Below are positions 28,120-36,158 of a DNA stretch of 64,000 nt, in pieces; the first letter of the stretch is position 1, and the number at the start of each line of letters is the position of its first letter. Under the pieces are notes generated by a model, which saw only the letters and a list, made by a program, of their open reading frames with translations, had not been told where the DNA came from and searched no databases. The translations under genes were made by a program, and so were the position numbers. The stretch covers positions 1 through 64,000 of the forward strand of contig NZ_WRPM01000051.1 of NCBI RefSeq assembly GCF_009758175.1, read 5' to 3'. The stretch is from Nesterenkonia alkaliphila (lineage in GTDB: Bacteria; Actinomycetota; Actinomycetes; Actinomycetales; Micrococcaceae).

Positions 28120-28830
28120 ATGCCGCGCACATCAGACCAGGGCCGTTCCACTATCGGGTCAGCCGCGGGTGCCACCACCAGTGTGGAGGACTACGCCAAG
28201 ACCATCTACGGCCTGGCCGAATGGGAGGGTGCGGCTGTGACCGCCAGCGCGCTGGCCAAGGCGCTGGGGGTCTCCAACCCCTCGGTGACCCTGATGATCC
28301 GCAAGATGGCGGAGCAGGGCCTGGTGGAGCATAAGCCCTATGCGCCGATCCGGCTCAGCGAGCAGGGCCGTCGGCTGGCGCTGGCCATGGTGCGCCGGCA
28401 CCGGCTGATCGAGACCTGGCTGGTCCGTGAGCTGGGCTATGCCTGGGATGAGGTGCATGAAGAGGCCGAACGGCTCGAGCATGCGGTCTCTGAGACCTTC
28501 ATCCAGCGGTTGGACGCCAAGCTGGGGTATCCCGAGACTGATCCGCACGGGGACCCCATCCCCTCCGGTGACCTGAGTCTGAGCTACCCGGAGACCGTGC
28601 TGCTGTGCCGGGCGCCGGAAAAGACTGAGGTCCGGGTGGAGCAGGTGGACGACGCCGTCCCGGCAGCTTTACAGACCATGGCCCAGGAACAGCTGCCCAT
28701 AGGACTGGAGGCCAGAGTGCTCACCAGCAACAAAGGTGATGTGGTGATCTCCCCCGGCACAGGGCGGGGATCGGTCTCACTGCCGCATGAAGTGACCCAT
28801 GCTGTGCGCGTCAGCGTCTCGGCAGCCTGA
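28120..28830 (+). CDS. mntR: DtxR/MntR family metal-dependent repressor
   Basis: A 236-residue regulator. An N-terminal winged helix (DYAKTIYGLAEWE, then VTASALAKALGVSNPSVTLMIRKMAEQGLV) is followed by the metal-binding and dimerization domain (RRHRLIETWLVRELGYAWDEVHEEAERLEHAVS, described in parts: RRHRLIETWLV and HEEAERLEH) with DPHGDPIP. A C-terminal SH3-like/FeoA-type domain completes it. It is the obvious ligand of the palindromes at mntA. It lies 24 bases after mntC, with its own -10 box. Confidence 0.88.
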   Translation: MPRTSDQGRSTIGSAAGATTSVEDYAKTIYGLAEWEGAAVTASALAKALGVSNPSVTLMIRKMAEQGLVEHKPYAPIRLSEQGRRLALAMVRRHRLIETWLVRELGYAWDEVHEEAERLEHAVSETFIQRLDAKLGYPETDPHGDPIPSGDLSLSYPETVLLCRAPEKTEVRVEQVDDAVPAALQTMAQEQLPIGLEARVLTSNKGDVVISPGTGRGSVSLPHEVTHAVRVSVSAA

Positions 28831-28851
28831 TCCGGCCTTATCCTGTTTGCT

Positions 28852-29370
28852 GTGCCCACTACCGAAGAGAATGCTGCTGCGCGCCCCCGGGCCGGTTCAG
28901 ACCTCTCACTGCCGGCTCTCGTGTTCTGGGTGGCTGTGGCAGGGGCCTGCGGGGCAGTGCTGCGCCTGCTGCTGGTTGAACTCTCGGACGAACAGTACAT
29001 GCGCTTCCCCTGGGCGACCCTGATGATCAACCTGGCGGGTTCCGGGGCGCTGGGCACGCTGGTGGGACTGGCCCATGCCTGGCGGCGACTGCCGCAGTGG
29101 GCGCTGCCGGTGCTGGGCACCGGGTTCCTGGGTTCGTTCACCACGTTCTCTGCGGTGATTCTGGCCGGGGCTGCGGCCCAGCAGCGGGACCTATTCGCTC
29201 AGGTGGCCTCCAGTCTGGTGGTTCCGCCAGAGATGTGGGAGGTCGGGGCCTATTTGGTGATCTCGATGCTGTTCTGCACTGCAGCCTCTGCGGCGGGACT
29301 TACGCTGGGCCGGGCCGTGTTCGGCTGCACGGGCATGGACTGTGCACACGCGGGAGGTGGGCCCCGGTGA
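28852..29370 (+). CDS. crcB: Fluoride channel subunit CrcB/FluC 1
   Basis: A 172-residue small membrane protein with four hydrophobic segments. GACGAVLRLLLVE, MINLAGSGALGTLVG and GFLGSFTTFSA are the FluC signatures (pore Asn and Phe-box). Two-gene FluC systems make a heterodimeric fluoride exporter. It starts at GTG 28852, 7 bases after TATCCT, so probably leaderless. The C-terminus has a Cys-containing tail, CTGMDCAHAGG. It overlaps the next gene as GTGA. Confidence 0.87.
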   Translation: MPTTEENAAARPRAGSDLSLPALVFWVAVAGACGAVLRLLLVELSDEQYMRFPWATLMINLAGSGALGTLVGLAHAWRRLPQWALPVLGTGFLGSFTTFSAVILAGAAAQQRDLFAQVASSLVVPPEMWEVGAYLVISMLFCTAASAAGLTLGRAVFGCTGMDCAHAGGGPR

Positions 29371-29762
29371 GCGTGGAGCTGAGCTTCGGCGTCATTGCCG
29401 CCGCGGCATTGGGCGGAGCCGCAGGCGCTGCGGCCCGGTTCCTTCTGGACCGGTATTTGCGGGTTGGGGTCCTGATCGCCAACACCGTGGGCTGCCTTTT
29501 GATGGGCGCCCTGATCGGGGCTGCAGCGGTCTCCGCCGGTGCTGCTGCAGGGGGCGAGCTCTGGGCGCCGTGGACGGTAGGGCTGCTGGCGTTTGGCTTC
29601 ATCGGGGCGCTGAGCACCTTTGCCACTGTCTCGCTGTGGGCCGCGCAGCTGTGGGTGGCCGGTTCCCACTGGAAGGCCATGGGGCTCTGGGCCCTGCACT
29701 CCGGCTGCGGGATCGCTGCGGCCGCGGCAGGCCTGGCCCTGGGCTGGCATCTGGCCAGCTGA
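29367..29762 (+). CDS. crcB: Fluoride channel subunit CrcB/FluC 2
   Basis: A 131-residue FluC paralogue with four membrane segments: GGAAGAAARFLLDRYL, ANTVGCLLMGALIG and FGFIGALSTFATVSLWA carry the conserved Arg, Asn and Phe/Ser-Thr-Phe motifs. Start GTG 29367 overlaps the crcB1 stop, so the two subunits are made together. It exports fluoride across the cytoplasmic membrane. No fluoride riboswitch is seen upstream of the pair. Confidence 0.87.
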   Translation: MSVELSFGVIAAAALGGAAGAAARFLLDRYLRVGVLIANTVGCLLMGALIGAAAVSAGAAAGGELWAPWTVGLLAFGFIGALSTFATVSLWAAQLWVAGSHWKAMGLWALHSGCGIAAAAAGLALGWHLAS

Positions 29763-29816
29763 CCCGCTCCACCAAAAATGCAACAACGCCTGGGAGCAGG
29801 GCCCCTTGGGGAACAT

Positions 29817-29845
29817 TTGCGGCCCTGTCCCTGTTGGGATAGACT
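29817..29845 (+). promoter_or_regulatory. ssrA promoter
   Basis: -35 TTGCGG (29817-29822), a 17-base spacer and -10 TAGACT (29840-29845). Transcription would begin ~35 bases before the mature tmRNA 5' end, leaving a leader for RNase P removal. Confidence 0.7.
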
Positions 29846-29888
29846 GATACATCCGCGTCAAGCGGGAACGAGTTTGATAACTCCATAC

Positions 29889-30263
29889 GGGGACGATCGG
29901 TTTCGACGATCTGAGGTGATCGTGGGGAAGCGTGTCGTGGACGCCAAGTGACCACGTTAATACCCCTTGAGCAACCCAATAAGTGCCGAATCTAAGCGCA
30001 CTGACTTCGCCCTCGCTGCCTGAAATACAGCGACCGCGAGTCTGTCAGCCTGAGTTTGCTATCGACTCAGTGCCTGGCATCAGCTAGATAGCCACTGGAG
30101 AGCCCTTCTTGCCGCAGGAAGGTCTCTCGACAATTAATGCGGCTGGGTCCGTCAGGTGCTTGTCCGTGAGACACCTGGGACCGAGCAATACTGTTAGCGG
30201 ACTACACACGTAGAAGTCCAGGTGAATCCAGATCGGACGCGGGTTCAATTCCCGCCGTCTCCA
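29889..30263 (+). ncRNA. ssrA: Transfer-messenger RNA (tmRNA)
   Basis: A 375-base tmRNA for rescue of stalled ribosomes with SmpB (35572-36087). The 5' end GGGGACGATCGGTTTCGAC and 3' end GGGTTCAATTCCCGCCGTCTCCA form the tRNA-like domain; GGGGAC pairs with GTCTCC. CCA is not encoded. The tag frame runs from GCC 29985 to TGA 30021-30023 and encodes AESKRTDFALAA, ending in the ALAA degron recognised by ClpXP-type proteases. Confidence 0.95.
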
Positions 30264-30268
30264 CGAAC

Positions 30269-30303
30269 AGCCCGACCATGCACCTCGCCCGGTCGGGCTT
30301 TTT
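30269..30303 (+). terminator. Intrinsic terminator of ssrA
   Basis: AGCCCGACC (30269-30277) pairs with GGTCGGGCT (30291-30299) and is followed by a run of T to 30303. A clear Rho-independent terminator. Confidence 0.9.
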
Positions 30304-30367
30304 CGTGCCCAGCTCCTATGAAGGATCAGGGCGCCGGGTGAGGACCGACCATGGTCGCATCGAACTG

Positions 30368-30396
30368 TAGACATGCCTAGACAAAAGGCCTACTCT
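30368..30396 (+). promoter_or_regulatory. Promoter of the Phd/PIN toxin-antitoxin pair
   Basis: -35 TAGACA (30368-30373), 17-base spacer, -10 TACTCT (30391-30396), then 6 bases to the antitoxin ATG: a strong match with a leaderless start. Confidence 0.75.
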
Positions 30397-30402
30397 TGAG
30401 CC

Positions 30403-30654
30403 ATGAAGACGATCTCTGTAGGCGACCTGCGTCAGAACCCGACTCGCATGCTCGACGATGTCGAGTCCGGGGAGGTTTATACGCTTACCAGACACAATCG
30501 TGAGGTTGCTCGAATCGTCCCAGCAGAGTCCTCGGCTCGTGTGATCCCGCCGAAACGGACTGGACGACCAGCTGTCAGCTCTCTGCCGCGGACCCGACTG
30601 CCGAAAGGGATGACCATGGAGGGCCTCCTGGACGAGCTGAAGGGCGAGTGGTGA
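30403..30654 (+). CDS. Phd/YefM family antitoxin
   Basis: An 83-residue antitoxin. MKTISVGDLRQNPTRMLDDVESGEVYTLTRHNREVARIVP, seen in parts as SVGDLRQNPTRML and YTLTRHNREVARIVP, is the Phd/YefM DNA-binding fold. The C-terminus (GMTMEGLLDELKGEW) is the toxin-binding tail. The transcript is leaderless from the promoter at 30368. The stop overlaps the toxin start as GTGA. It neutralises the PIN toxin and represses the promoter. Confidence 0.88.
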   Translation: MKTISVGDLRQNPTRMLDDVESGEVYTLTRHNREVARIVPAESSARVIPPKRTGRPAVSSLPRTRLPKGMTMEGLLDELKGEW

Positions 30655-31067
30655 CGTCGTATTACTTGGACACCTCGGTTGCTCTACGCATCCTCTTAGG
30701 GGAGTCACCTGTGGCCGCTCGCTGGTTCGAACACGCAGTGGAGTCACCCGCAGATGCCGTGATCTCTTCTCGAGTGCTACGCACGGAGATGACCCGCGCC
30801 CTGCGTCGGGTGCGACAGCCGATTGATATGCGATCCGAGATCCTCGATTTCATCGGGCTGGTGCCCCTGGACCACGGCATACTTCAGGAGGCCGAGGCGA
30901 TCGTCCCACACATCATGACTTTGGATGCTATCCATCTTGCCTCAGCTCTTCACAGCGGCGTCGAGGAGCTCGTCATCGCCACGCATGACAAGAATATGAC
31001 GTCTGTGGCAAAGGAACTCGGCTTCGACACCCACGACCCCGTCGCTGACGATCCTGAGCAGAGATAG
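30651..31067 (+). CDS. vapC: PIN-domain ribonuclease toxin (VapC type)
   Basis: A 138-residue PIN toxin. Acidic active-site residues are visible: Asp in YYLDTSVALRILL, Glu in LRTEMTRALRR, Asp in LDAIHLASAL and Asp in IATHDKNM. VapC toxins cut tRNA or rRNA. It starts at GTG 30651, overlapping the antitoxin. The GC content here is lower than in the flanking backbone, in keeping with a gene brought in downstream of ssrA. Confidence 0.9.
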   Translation: MTSYYLDTSVALRILLGESPVAARWFEHAVESPADAVISSRVLRTEMTRALRRVRQPIDMRSEILDFIGLVPLDHGILQEAEAIVPHIMTLDAIHLASALHSGVEELVIATHDKNMTSVAKELGFDTHDPVADDPEQR

Positions 31068-31119
31068 TTTCACGACACGTGGACGCAGGCATGTTCGCGG
31101 TGCGGGTTAGGGTCAAGCC

Positions 31120-31272
31120 ATGGAGCTCGAGCAGATCGAATCGATGCGAAGCCGCAATGCCTCCTGGAGGTTGCTGCGCGCCTCCAACGCGCCGCTAGTG
31201 CTGTCTTTCCTGGGGCGCTTCTTCATCGAGGAGAACAACGGAGCGACGTCGGCAGGAGCCTTGGCGGAGGCG
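31120..31272 (+). pseudogene. Truncated jetA (Wadjet defence, DUF3375) N-terminus
   Basis: About 51 codons. SRNASWRLLRASNAPLVLSF followed by LGRFFIEENNGATSAGALAEA matches the N-terminus of DUF3375/JetA, the kleisin-like subunit of the Wadjet anti-plasmid system. The match stops abruptly at 31272. The frame then runs on antisense to another gene fragment until 31515. A TAGGGT -10 box 6 bases before the ATG survives. jetB, jetC and jetD are absent, so the system is dead here. Confidence 0.72.
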
Positions 31273-31596
31273 CACCGCGAAGGAGGCACCGCGCTGATCG
31301 CCCGGAGCCCAGGGGTCCAGCAGCTCGGGAGCACCATCAGCCAGGTCTACATAGGAAACTGTGTCGGATTGCCAGTTGATCCATTCGCCCTCGGTGTTTT
31401 GTTCGGTGGAGATCTCCAGGGCGAACTCGCCAGAGGTGAAATTGGCGCCGACGGACTCGTTGTCGGTCCAGTTGGCGAAGGCGAAGACACCAGCGATGCC
31501 AAGCACGCCGGCTGAGCCTGCGATCACCGCGGCCTTACGGCCCTTCTTCGAGCTAGTCTCAGCCCCGCTTTCGGGGGTTTTAGTAACTTCGGTCAT
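31273..31596 (-). pseudogene. Truncated SipW-type (TasA-like) secreted protein gene
   Basis: The first ~108 residues of a protein with a SipW-cognate signal peptide: a Lys-rich start, AAVIAGSAGVLGIAGVFAFA, then NWTDNESVGANFTSGEFALE, as in TasA/camelysin-like fibre or surface proteins. The conserved DPWAPGDQRGASFAVRL follows, then the sequence passes into antisense of the jetA remnant at ~31273 and is lost. A ribosome site GAGGAGAAG precedes the ATG. The break shows deletion or rearrangement. Confidence 0.65.
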
Positions 31597-31635
31597 GAAT
31601 GCTTCTCCTCGTGAACGTGGGTTGCTGTTAGGAGC

Positions 31636-31764
31636 TCAGACGGAGGTCACCCCGTGCCTCGGGGAGTTGCCAGCTGTCAGGTCAGCAGGGGTGAACCCGA
31701 AGCTGACGCTATAGCCGGCCTCGTGGCCTTCAACCGGAAAGCGCAGAATATAGGTGGCCACCAC
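31636..31764 (-). pseudogene. Possible C-terminal fragment of a second surface protein gene
   Basis: Upstream of the SipW-type gene in the same direction, an open stretch from an in-frame stop reads VVATYILRFPVEGHEAGYSV followed by SFGFTPADLTAGNS and a stop. Its beta-rich character resembles the end of a TasA-like protein, suggesting a broken tandem paralogue. The evidence is compositional only. Confidence 0.3.
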
Positions 31765-32183
31765 CTACGTAATTGCGTAGTTGGGTGAAGAACACCCATA
31801 TGACCCCGGACACTGGAGCACCAGATCGCTGCGCACAGGGAATATGCCTGCGTTCTTTGCGGAAAACGGACAGCAGCCAAGCTGCGTTGGGTTGAGTGTT
31901 TTCCACGCTCCCCGCTGCCACGATCCTGTAGTTCGATAGGCAGTGGTCGGGATACTGGCTGGCCACCCCGGTCAATACCCCTAATGCGCACAGGGGTGGT
32001 CTGGATCAGAGGCAGCACGTGTGGTTCCCTTCCCCCGCACTGGCACTAGTCTGGTCCACGGCCCCGTCACAGACCCCGTTCACTGTGACGGGGCCATCGC
32101 CTCCCGGCCAGGCACTGTAGGCGGCGGGGTGTTACCTGACCCCGATTCATCACTGGACGCACCAGCCCCAAGGCCCCGACTCG
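31765..32183. other. Non-coding, decayed stretch
   Basis: About 420 bases with no credible gene: frames here are short, lack starts with ribosome sites and show no familiar motif. Base composition is more even than in the backbone. It separates the SipW-type remnant from the leucine-rich-repeat remnant and probably derives from the same degraded island. A hairpin CCCCGTCACAG...CTGTGACGGGG (32063-32095) could act as a terminator. Confidence 0.5.
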
Positions 32184-32441
32184 GTGACCAGCATCGGGGA
32201 TGGGGCCTTCTTCCACAACTTCCTGAACACCGTCACCATTGGAAACTCGGTGACCAGCATCGGGAACATGGCCTTCTGGGCCAATCGACTGTCCAGCGTT
32301 ACTATCCCTGACTCGGTGACCAGCATCGGGATTGCTGCTTTCAGGGAGAACCAGCTGACCAGTGTCAGAATCCCCGACTCAGTGATCAGCCTCGCCACCC
32401 GGGCCTTCTTAGACAATCCTCTGCTCACGGCCTCGGTTCAC
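32178..32441 (+). repeat. 66-base tandem leucine-rich-repeat units
   Basis: Four 22-codon units begin at 32178, 32244, 32310 and 32376, each with a version of ACTCGGTGACCAGCATCGGG; the last unit is more diverged. Confidence 0.85.
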
Positions 32442-32750
32442 GTGGATACGGTGCTGGGCGAGGACGTGTTCCCCCCTGGCACTGAAATTGAGTACCGCGG
32501 CGGGGATCCGGACAGGGCCATGTTGAGGCGCGCGCCTGATGAGGAGGCAGCTGCGGCTCCCACCGAAGAAGCTGCAGCTGAAGACGAGCCTGCTGTTGAT
32601 GAGGAAGAGCCGCCCGGTGAGGAAGAGCCGTCCGTTGAGGATGAACCTGAGGAATCCGGGGAGACTCAGTCAGGCGAACCTGAGCCGGAGTCTGCGGATG
32701 AAGAAGGCACCGCACCGGGTGATGAGGAAGGGTTTGAGACTGAGTACTGA
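32184..32750 (+). CDS. BspA-type leucine-rich-repeat protein, probably 5'-truncated
   Basis: Residues 1-80 are four LRR_5 repeats of the form DSVTSIGxxAFxxNxLxxVTI, as in BspA/treponemal LRR surface proteins. After them come EYRGGDPDRAMLRR and a ~75-residue Glu/Pro/Ala-rich acidic tail. There is no signal peptide: the frame opens only ~25 codons before the first repeat after a TAG, and no ribosome site is visible, so the 5' part is probably missing. No LPxTG anchor is present. Likely a remnant of a cell-surface protein. Confidence 0.55.
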   Translation: MTSIGDGAFFHNFLNTVTIGNSVTSIGNMAFWANRLSSVTIPDSVTSIGIAAFRENQLTSVRIPDSVISLATRAFLDNPLLTASVHVDTVLGEDVFPPGTEIEYRGGDPDRAMLRRAPDEEAAAAPTEEAAAEDEPAVDEEEPPGEEEPSVEDEPEESGETQSGEPEPESADEEGTAPGDEEGFETEY

Positions 32751-32853
32751 CCGAGGTGCCCACTTTGCGAAAAGCAGCTTTAGAAGTCGAGCCGGCTGGG
32801 CAGAGGTCTGATTCCCGCTAGACGCGGAGGCCGCCGCGCGGTGGAATAGGGGT

Positions 32854-33354
32854 ATGCACACCACCGTGACCACACCGGACGGGCCCTTCACCATCATTGG
32901 CGATGCCCATCACGTGCTCGCCTCCGGCTGGACTGAGGATGAGGCTTCCCTGCGTGGCCTCATCCACCCCCAGCTGCGCGCCCAAGCAGAGAAAGAAGAC
33001 TACGACGACGCCCTGCTGACCCGGGCAGCCCAGGCAGTCCATGCCTATTACTCAGGTGATACGGCTTCCATAGCGGAGGTGCCTGTACGGCAGCGCTCCG
33101 GGCCATACCGTGAACGCGCCTGGGAAGTGCTGCGCCAGGTGCAACCAGGGGCCCCGGTGACCTATGCCGAGTACGCCCAGCGTACGGGGAGCCCCGGGGC
33201 GGTCCGGGCGGCAGCCGGGGCCTGTGCTCAGAATGCCGCAGCGCTGTTTGTGCCCTGCCACCGGGTGATCCGCACCGACGGCACCCTGGGTGGTTTCCGC
33301 TACGGGTTAGGGATCAAGGCGAGCCTGCTGGAGCGGGAGGCACCGACCGGCTGA
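32854..33354 (+). CDS. ogt: Methylated-DNA-[protein]-cysteine S-methyltransferase
   Basis: A 166-residue DNA repair protein that transfers the methyl group from O6-methylguanine to its own Cys. The active site is LFVPCHRVIRTDGTLGGFRYG at ~140 (PCHRV with acceptor Cys), preceded by the Arg-finger region PVTYAEYAQRTGSPGAVRAAA. It neighbours and converges on the Ada/AlkA-type glycosylase gene, forming a small alkylation-repair cluster. Confidence 0.92.
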   Translation: MHTTVTTPDGPFTIIGDAHHVLASGWTEDEASLRGLIHPQLRAQAEKEDYDDALLTRAAQAVHAYYSGDTASIAEVPVRQRSGPYRERAWEVLRQVQPGAPVTYAEYAQRTGSPGAVRAAAGACAQNAAALFVPCHRVIRTDGTLGGFRYGLGIKASLLEREAPTG

Positions 33355-33376
33355 GCACACGTCACTGCAGCCGCCC

Positions 33377-34918
33377 TCATTGGGCGGCAGCCCGCCATAG
33401 GTGCATCGCGGCATAGGAGCGCCAGGGTGCCCACTGCTGCGCCAGCTGTTCCAGCCGGCGGTGGGCGGCAGCCACTGGCAGTCCAGTGCTGATCAGACCG
33501 AGTTTCCGGGCACCTGCGACCAGGGCGACGTCGCCGGTCATCCAGTCATCGGGATGCCCCAGCACGCGCAGCGCCAAATATGCTGCAGTCCACTTCCCGA
33601 TCCCGGGCAGGGCGAGCAGCTCAGCTCGCAGCTGATCGGGATGAACCCCGGCGTGCAGACTCAGCGCACCCTCAGCCATCGCCCCGGCAGCAGCACGGAC
33701 CGCGCGGATCTGGCGCCTGGCCAGTCGCAGCGGCCGTTCCGGGTCCAGATCCCCGGCCTCGGGCGGCTCCGGGACTGAAGCCAGGATCTGCTCAGGTGTG
33801 GGAAAGAGCATATCCAGCCCTTCGAAGCCGGACTCGGCCCGCAGTCCAATCTGCTGCACCATCCGGCTGAGCTGGGTGCGTGCCGCCTTGACTGAGATCT
33901 GCTGACCGACCACCGCGCGGACCACGTACTCCTGGGGCTCAGCGGTGCCCACTAAGCGCATCCCGGGCACCTCGCGGACCAGTGGGCCGAGCACAGGGTC
34001 CCTGCCCAGGGCCGCATCCACGGCGGCCGGGTCTGAATCCAGGTCAAACATCCTGCGCACCCGGGCCAGCAGCAGGCCGGTATCGGCCAGGGAGGCCATC
34101 TCGCCCCGCATCGACAACTCCCATTCCCGCTCGCCCCGCAGTGCGATGACCTCGACGGCCCCGGGGCCGTGCGGCAGCCGCAGCGTCCGGGCATACCTGA
34201 GCCGGTCTGCTCCGAGCTGCGCAGCCTCCACCCCGGGCAGTGCACGCTCGGCCAGGAACCCGAAGACCCCGGGGGCGTCATAGGGCTGCCGCACCGGTAG
34301 CATCAGACTCAGCCGAAGCCGGCTGCCTTCCCCGGCTTCCGCGCTGGATCTCTGGGCACCCCGCCTGATCTCTGTCGGGGTGGAAGCGTAGATCTCCCGG
34401 ATGGTCTCGTTGAACTGGCGCACTGAGCCGAACCCGGCAGAGAACGCCACATCGGCAAGGCTCAGATCTGTGCTGACCAGCAGGTTGCGGGCCATCTGCG
34501 CCCGGTGCGCCCTTGCCAGAGCCAGCGGACCTGCCCCAAGTTCCGCGAGCAGGGTGCGGTGGATATGCCGGCTGGTGTACCCCAGTCTGCGGCTCAGCTC
34601 CTCCACCGTGCCCTGGTTGAGGGCCCCCTCCCGGATCAACCGCATGGCCCGGCCTGCCAAGTCCTGCCGGAGGTCCCATTCCGGGCTTCCTGGTGATGCT
34701 TCCGGAAGACACCGCTTGCAGGCCCGGTACCCGGCCTCATGGGCCGCAGCTGAGGTAGTGAAGAACTTTACGTTGGCCGGTTTCGGCGTGACGGCCGGGC
34801 AAGAAGGCCTGCAATAGATGCCGGTCGAGGAGACCGCGGTGACGAACTGCCCATCAAAGCGCCTATCCCGGGAGGCCACGGCCCGGTACCGCTGCGCAAA
34901 TGTCTCCTCACCACTCAT
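33377..34918 (-). CDS. alkA: Ada-AlkA fusion: DNA-3-methyladenine glycosylase II with Ada sensor
   Basis: A 513-residue fusion protein. The N-terminal Ada zinc domain shows YCRPSCPA and CKRCLPE (four Cys, phosphotriester methyl acceptor). An AraC-type helix-turn-helix follows (LSRRLGYTSRHIHRTLLAELG, then LADVAFSAGFGSVRQFN). The C-terminal half is an AlkA glycosylase with helix-hairpin-helix LLALPGIGKWTAAYLALRVL and the catalytic Asp in WMTGDVAL. It both senses and repairs alkylation, and probably regulates its own gene and ogt. Start at ATG 34918; an ATG three codons upstream is possible. Confidence 0.92.
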   Translation of the reverse strand: MSGEETFAQRYRAVASRDRRFDGQFVTAVSSTGIYCRPSCPAVTPKPANVKFFTTSAAAHEAGYRACKRCLPEASPGSPEWDLRQDLAGRAMRLIREGALNQGTVEELSRRLGYTSRHIHRTLLAELGAGPLALARAHRAQMARNLLVSTDLSLADVAFSAGFGSVRQFNETIREIYASTPTEIRRGAQRSSAEAGEGSRLRLSLMLPVRQPYDAPGVFGFLAERALPGVEAAQLGADRLRYARTLRLPHGPGAVEVIALRGEREWELSMRGEMASLADTGLLLARVRRMFDLDSDPAAVDAALGRDPVLGPLVREVPGMRLVGTAEPQEYVVRAVVGQQISVKAARTQLSRMVQQIGLRAESGFEGLDMLFPTPEQILASVPEPPEAGDLDPERPLRLARRQIRAVRAAAGAMAEGALSLHAGVHPDQLRAELLALPGIGKWTAAYLALRVLGHPDDWMTGDVALVAGARKLGLISTGLPVAAAHRRLEQLAQQWAPWRSYAAMHLWRAAAQ

Positions 34919-35148
34919 AGGGACCATTCCATCTGGCTCATGCCTCGCGTGTCTAGCGGGAATCGGACTCTGAGACTACGGCGGAAACTCCCAAGGTTTG
35001 TGCAGGTTCTAGTGGGCTGACCTGGAGTTTCGGCTGTTTAGAGTGTCACCACCAGACGCATAGACCGAAGGCATCGTTACAGGGCATCTGCCAGAGAGTC
35101 TGTGCCGACCAAGGATCAGCGTCTACCGAGAAGATGAGGTGAACCGAT

Positions 35149-35523
35149 ATGACCACCCAGCCGAATGAGAATCCCGAGCCGGCACCGCGGGAGACCCCGC
35201 AGGAGGCGGCACAGGCCGGTCCCAGCGAGGACCGCTACGGCCGCAATGAGACAGCAAGGAACCCGAACCTGGATCCGGACCCGGAGCAGACCCGGGACCC
35301 GGATCTGAGTTCTGACCCGGCACAGAACCCCGGTAAGCGAAGTGCCGCAGACTTGGAGCCGGGCCAGACCCCGCCGGAGTCCAACTCTGCCACCGCTACT
35401 CCCCCGGCGCCGGCGCCCTCAAGCCCGCCCAACGGCAAACTGATTCTGGGTATCGTCGGCGCAGTGATTGCCCTGCTGGTGATCCTGGTGTTCGTAGGCT
35501 ATATCGCCGGCCTGCTCGGCTGA
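35149..35523 (+). CDS. Small tail-anchored protein with disordered N-terminus
   Basis: A 124-residue protein of unknown function. Residues 1-95 are Pro/Glu/Asp/Asn-rich and disordered, with DPDPEQTRDPDLSSDP-like charged repeats. Residues ~97-122 are one hydrophobic helix (GKLILGIVGAVIALLVILVF...), ending six residues before the C-terminus, so the protein is anchored by its tail with the bulk in the cytoplasm. GATGAGGTG precedes the ATG. It is convergent with smpB. Confidence 0.75.
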   Translation: MTTQPNENPEPAPRETPQEAAQAGPSEDRYGRNETARNPNLDPDPEQTRDPDLSSDPAQNPGKRSAADLEPGQTPPESNSATATPPAPAPSSPPNGKLILGIVGAVIALLVILVFVGYIAGLLG

Positions 35524-35571
35524 GGCGCCTCGGTTGGGGAATCGACGCGAGTCCAAGGAGGCCCTGTCTCC

Positions 35572-36087
35572 TCAGGACACGCCGAGATTGCGCTGCCGCA
35601 TAGCGCGCTGAGCCTCCCGGGCATCCTGCTTCTCCCGCAGCGTGTGCCGTTTGTCGTACTCCCGCTTACCGGTGGCGATGCCGATCTCCACCTTGGCCCG
35701 GCCGTCTTTGAAGTACAGCCGCAGCGGCACGATGGTCTTGCCCGGATCCTCCACCTGGCGGGAGATCTTGATCAGCTCCTTGCCGTGCAGCAGCAGCTTG
35801 CGCTTACGCCGGGTGGCGTGATTGGTCCAGGTGCCGTTGAGGTACTCCGGGATGTGCACCTGCTCCAGCCAGAGCTCACCACGATTGTCGAAGGCAGCGA
35901 AGCCGTCCACCAGCGAGGCCTGGCCCTCACGCAGTGACTTCACCTCGGTGCCGGTGAGCACCAGTCCCGCCTCGTAGGTGTCAGAGATGGTGTAGTCATG
36001 CCGGGCACGGCGGTTCAGCGCGACCACATGGTTCCTGGGATCGCGTTCGCCCTTGCTCTTCTTCACCGAAGAACTGTTCTTGCCCAT
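35572..36087 (-). CDS. smpB: SsrA-binding protein SmpB
   Basis: A 171-residue tmRNA partner that brings tmRNA to stalled ribosomes. Conserved blocks are [37 protein letters not shown], the [15 protein letters not shown] helix and the C-terminal basic tail [14 protein letters not shown]. The ATG at 36087 follows GGAGG by 9 bases. It lies downstream of ftsX, separated by a 240-base spacer full of palindromes. The tmRNA gene is 5.5 kb away. Confidence 0.95.
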   Translation of the reverse strand: MGKNSSSVKKSKGERDPRNHVVALNRRARHDYTISDTYEAGLVLTGTEVKSLREGQASLVDGFAAFDNRGELWLEQVHIPEYLNGTWTNHATRRKRKLLLHGKELIKISRQVEDPGKTIVPLRLYFKDGRAKVEIGIATGKREYDKRHTLREKQDAREAQRAMRQRNLGVS

Positions 36088-36158
36088 CTGCACTCACCTC
36101 CTCGCTGACTGCCAGAGCGCAACAGCCCACTATACCGCTACAGTCAACTGGGTTGTGA

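Noticed and set aside
28831-28851. Fluoride riboswitch upstream of crcB
   Set aside because: Only 21 bases separate mntR and crcB1, and the start appears leaderless, leaving no room for the aptamer.
30084-30374. Minus-strand frame over the tmRNA gene
   Set aside because: It is antisense to a well-supported ssrA gene and contains the usual spurious tRNA-derived peptide (RRRELNPRP).
31677-32018. A 113-residue minus-strand frame in the decayed region
   Set aside because: No ribosome site; a different frame of the same strand gives a more protein-like C-terminal fragment at 31636-31764.
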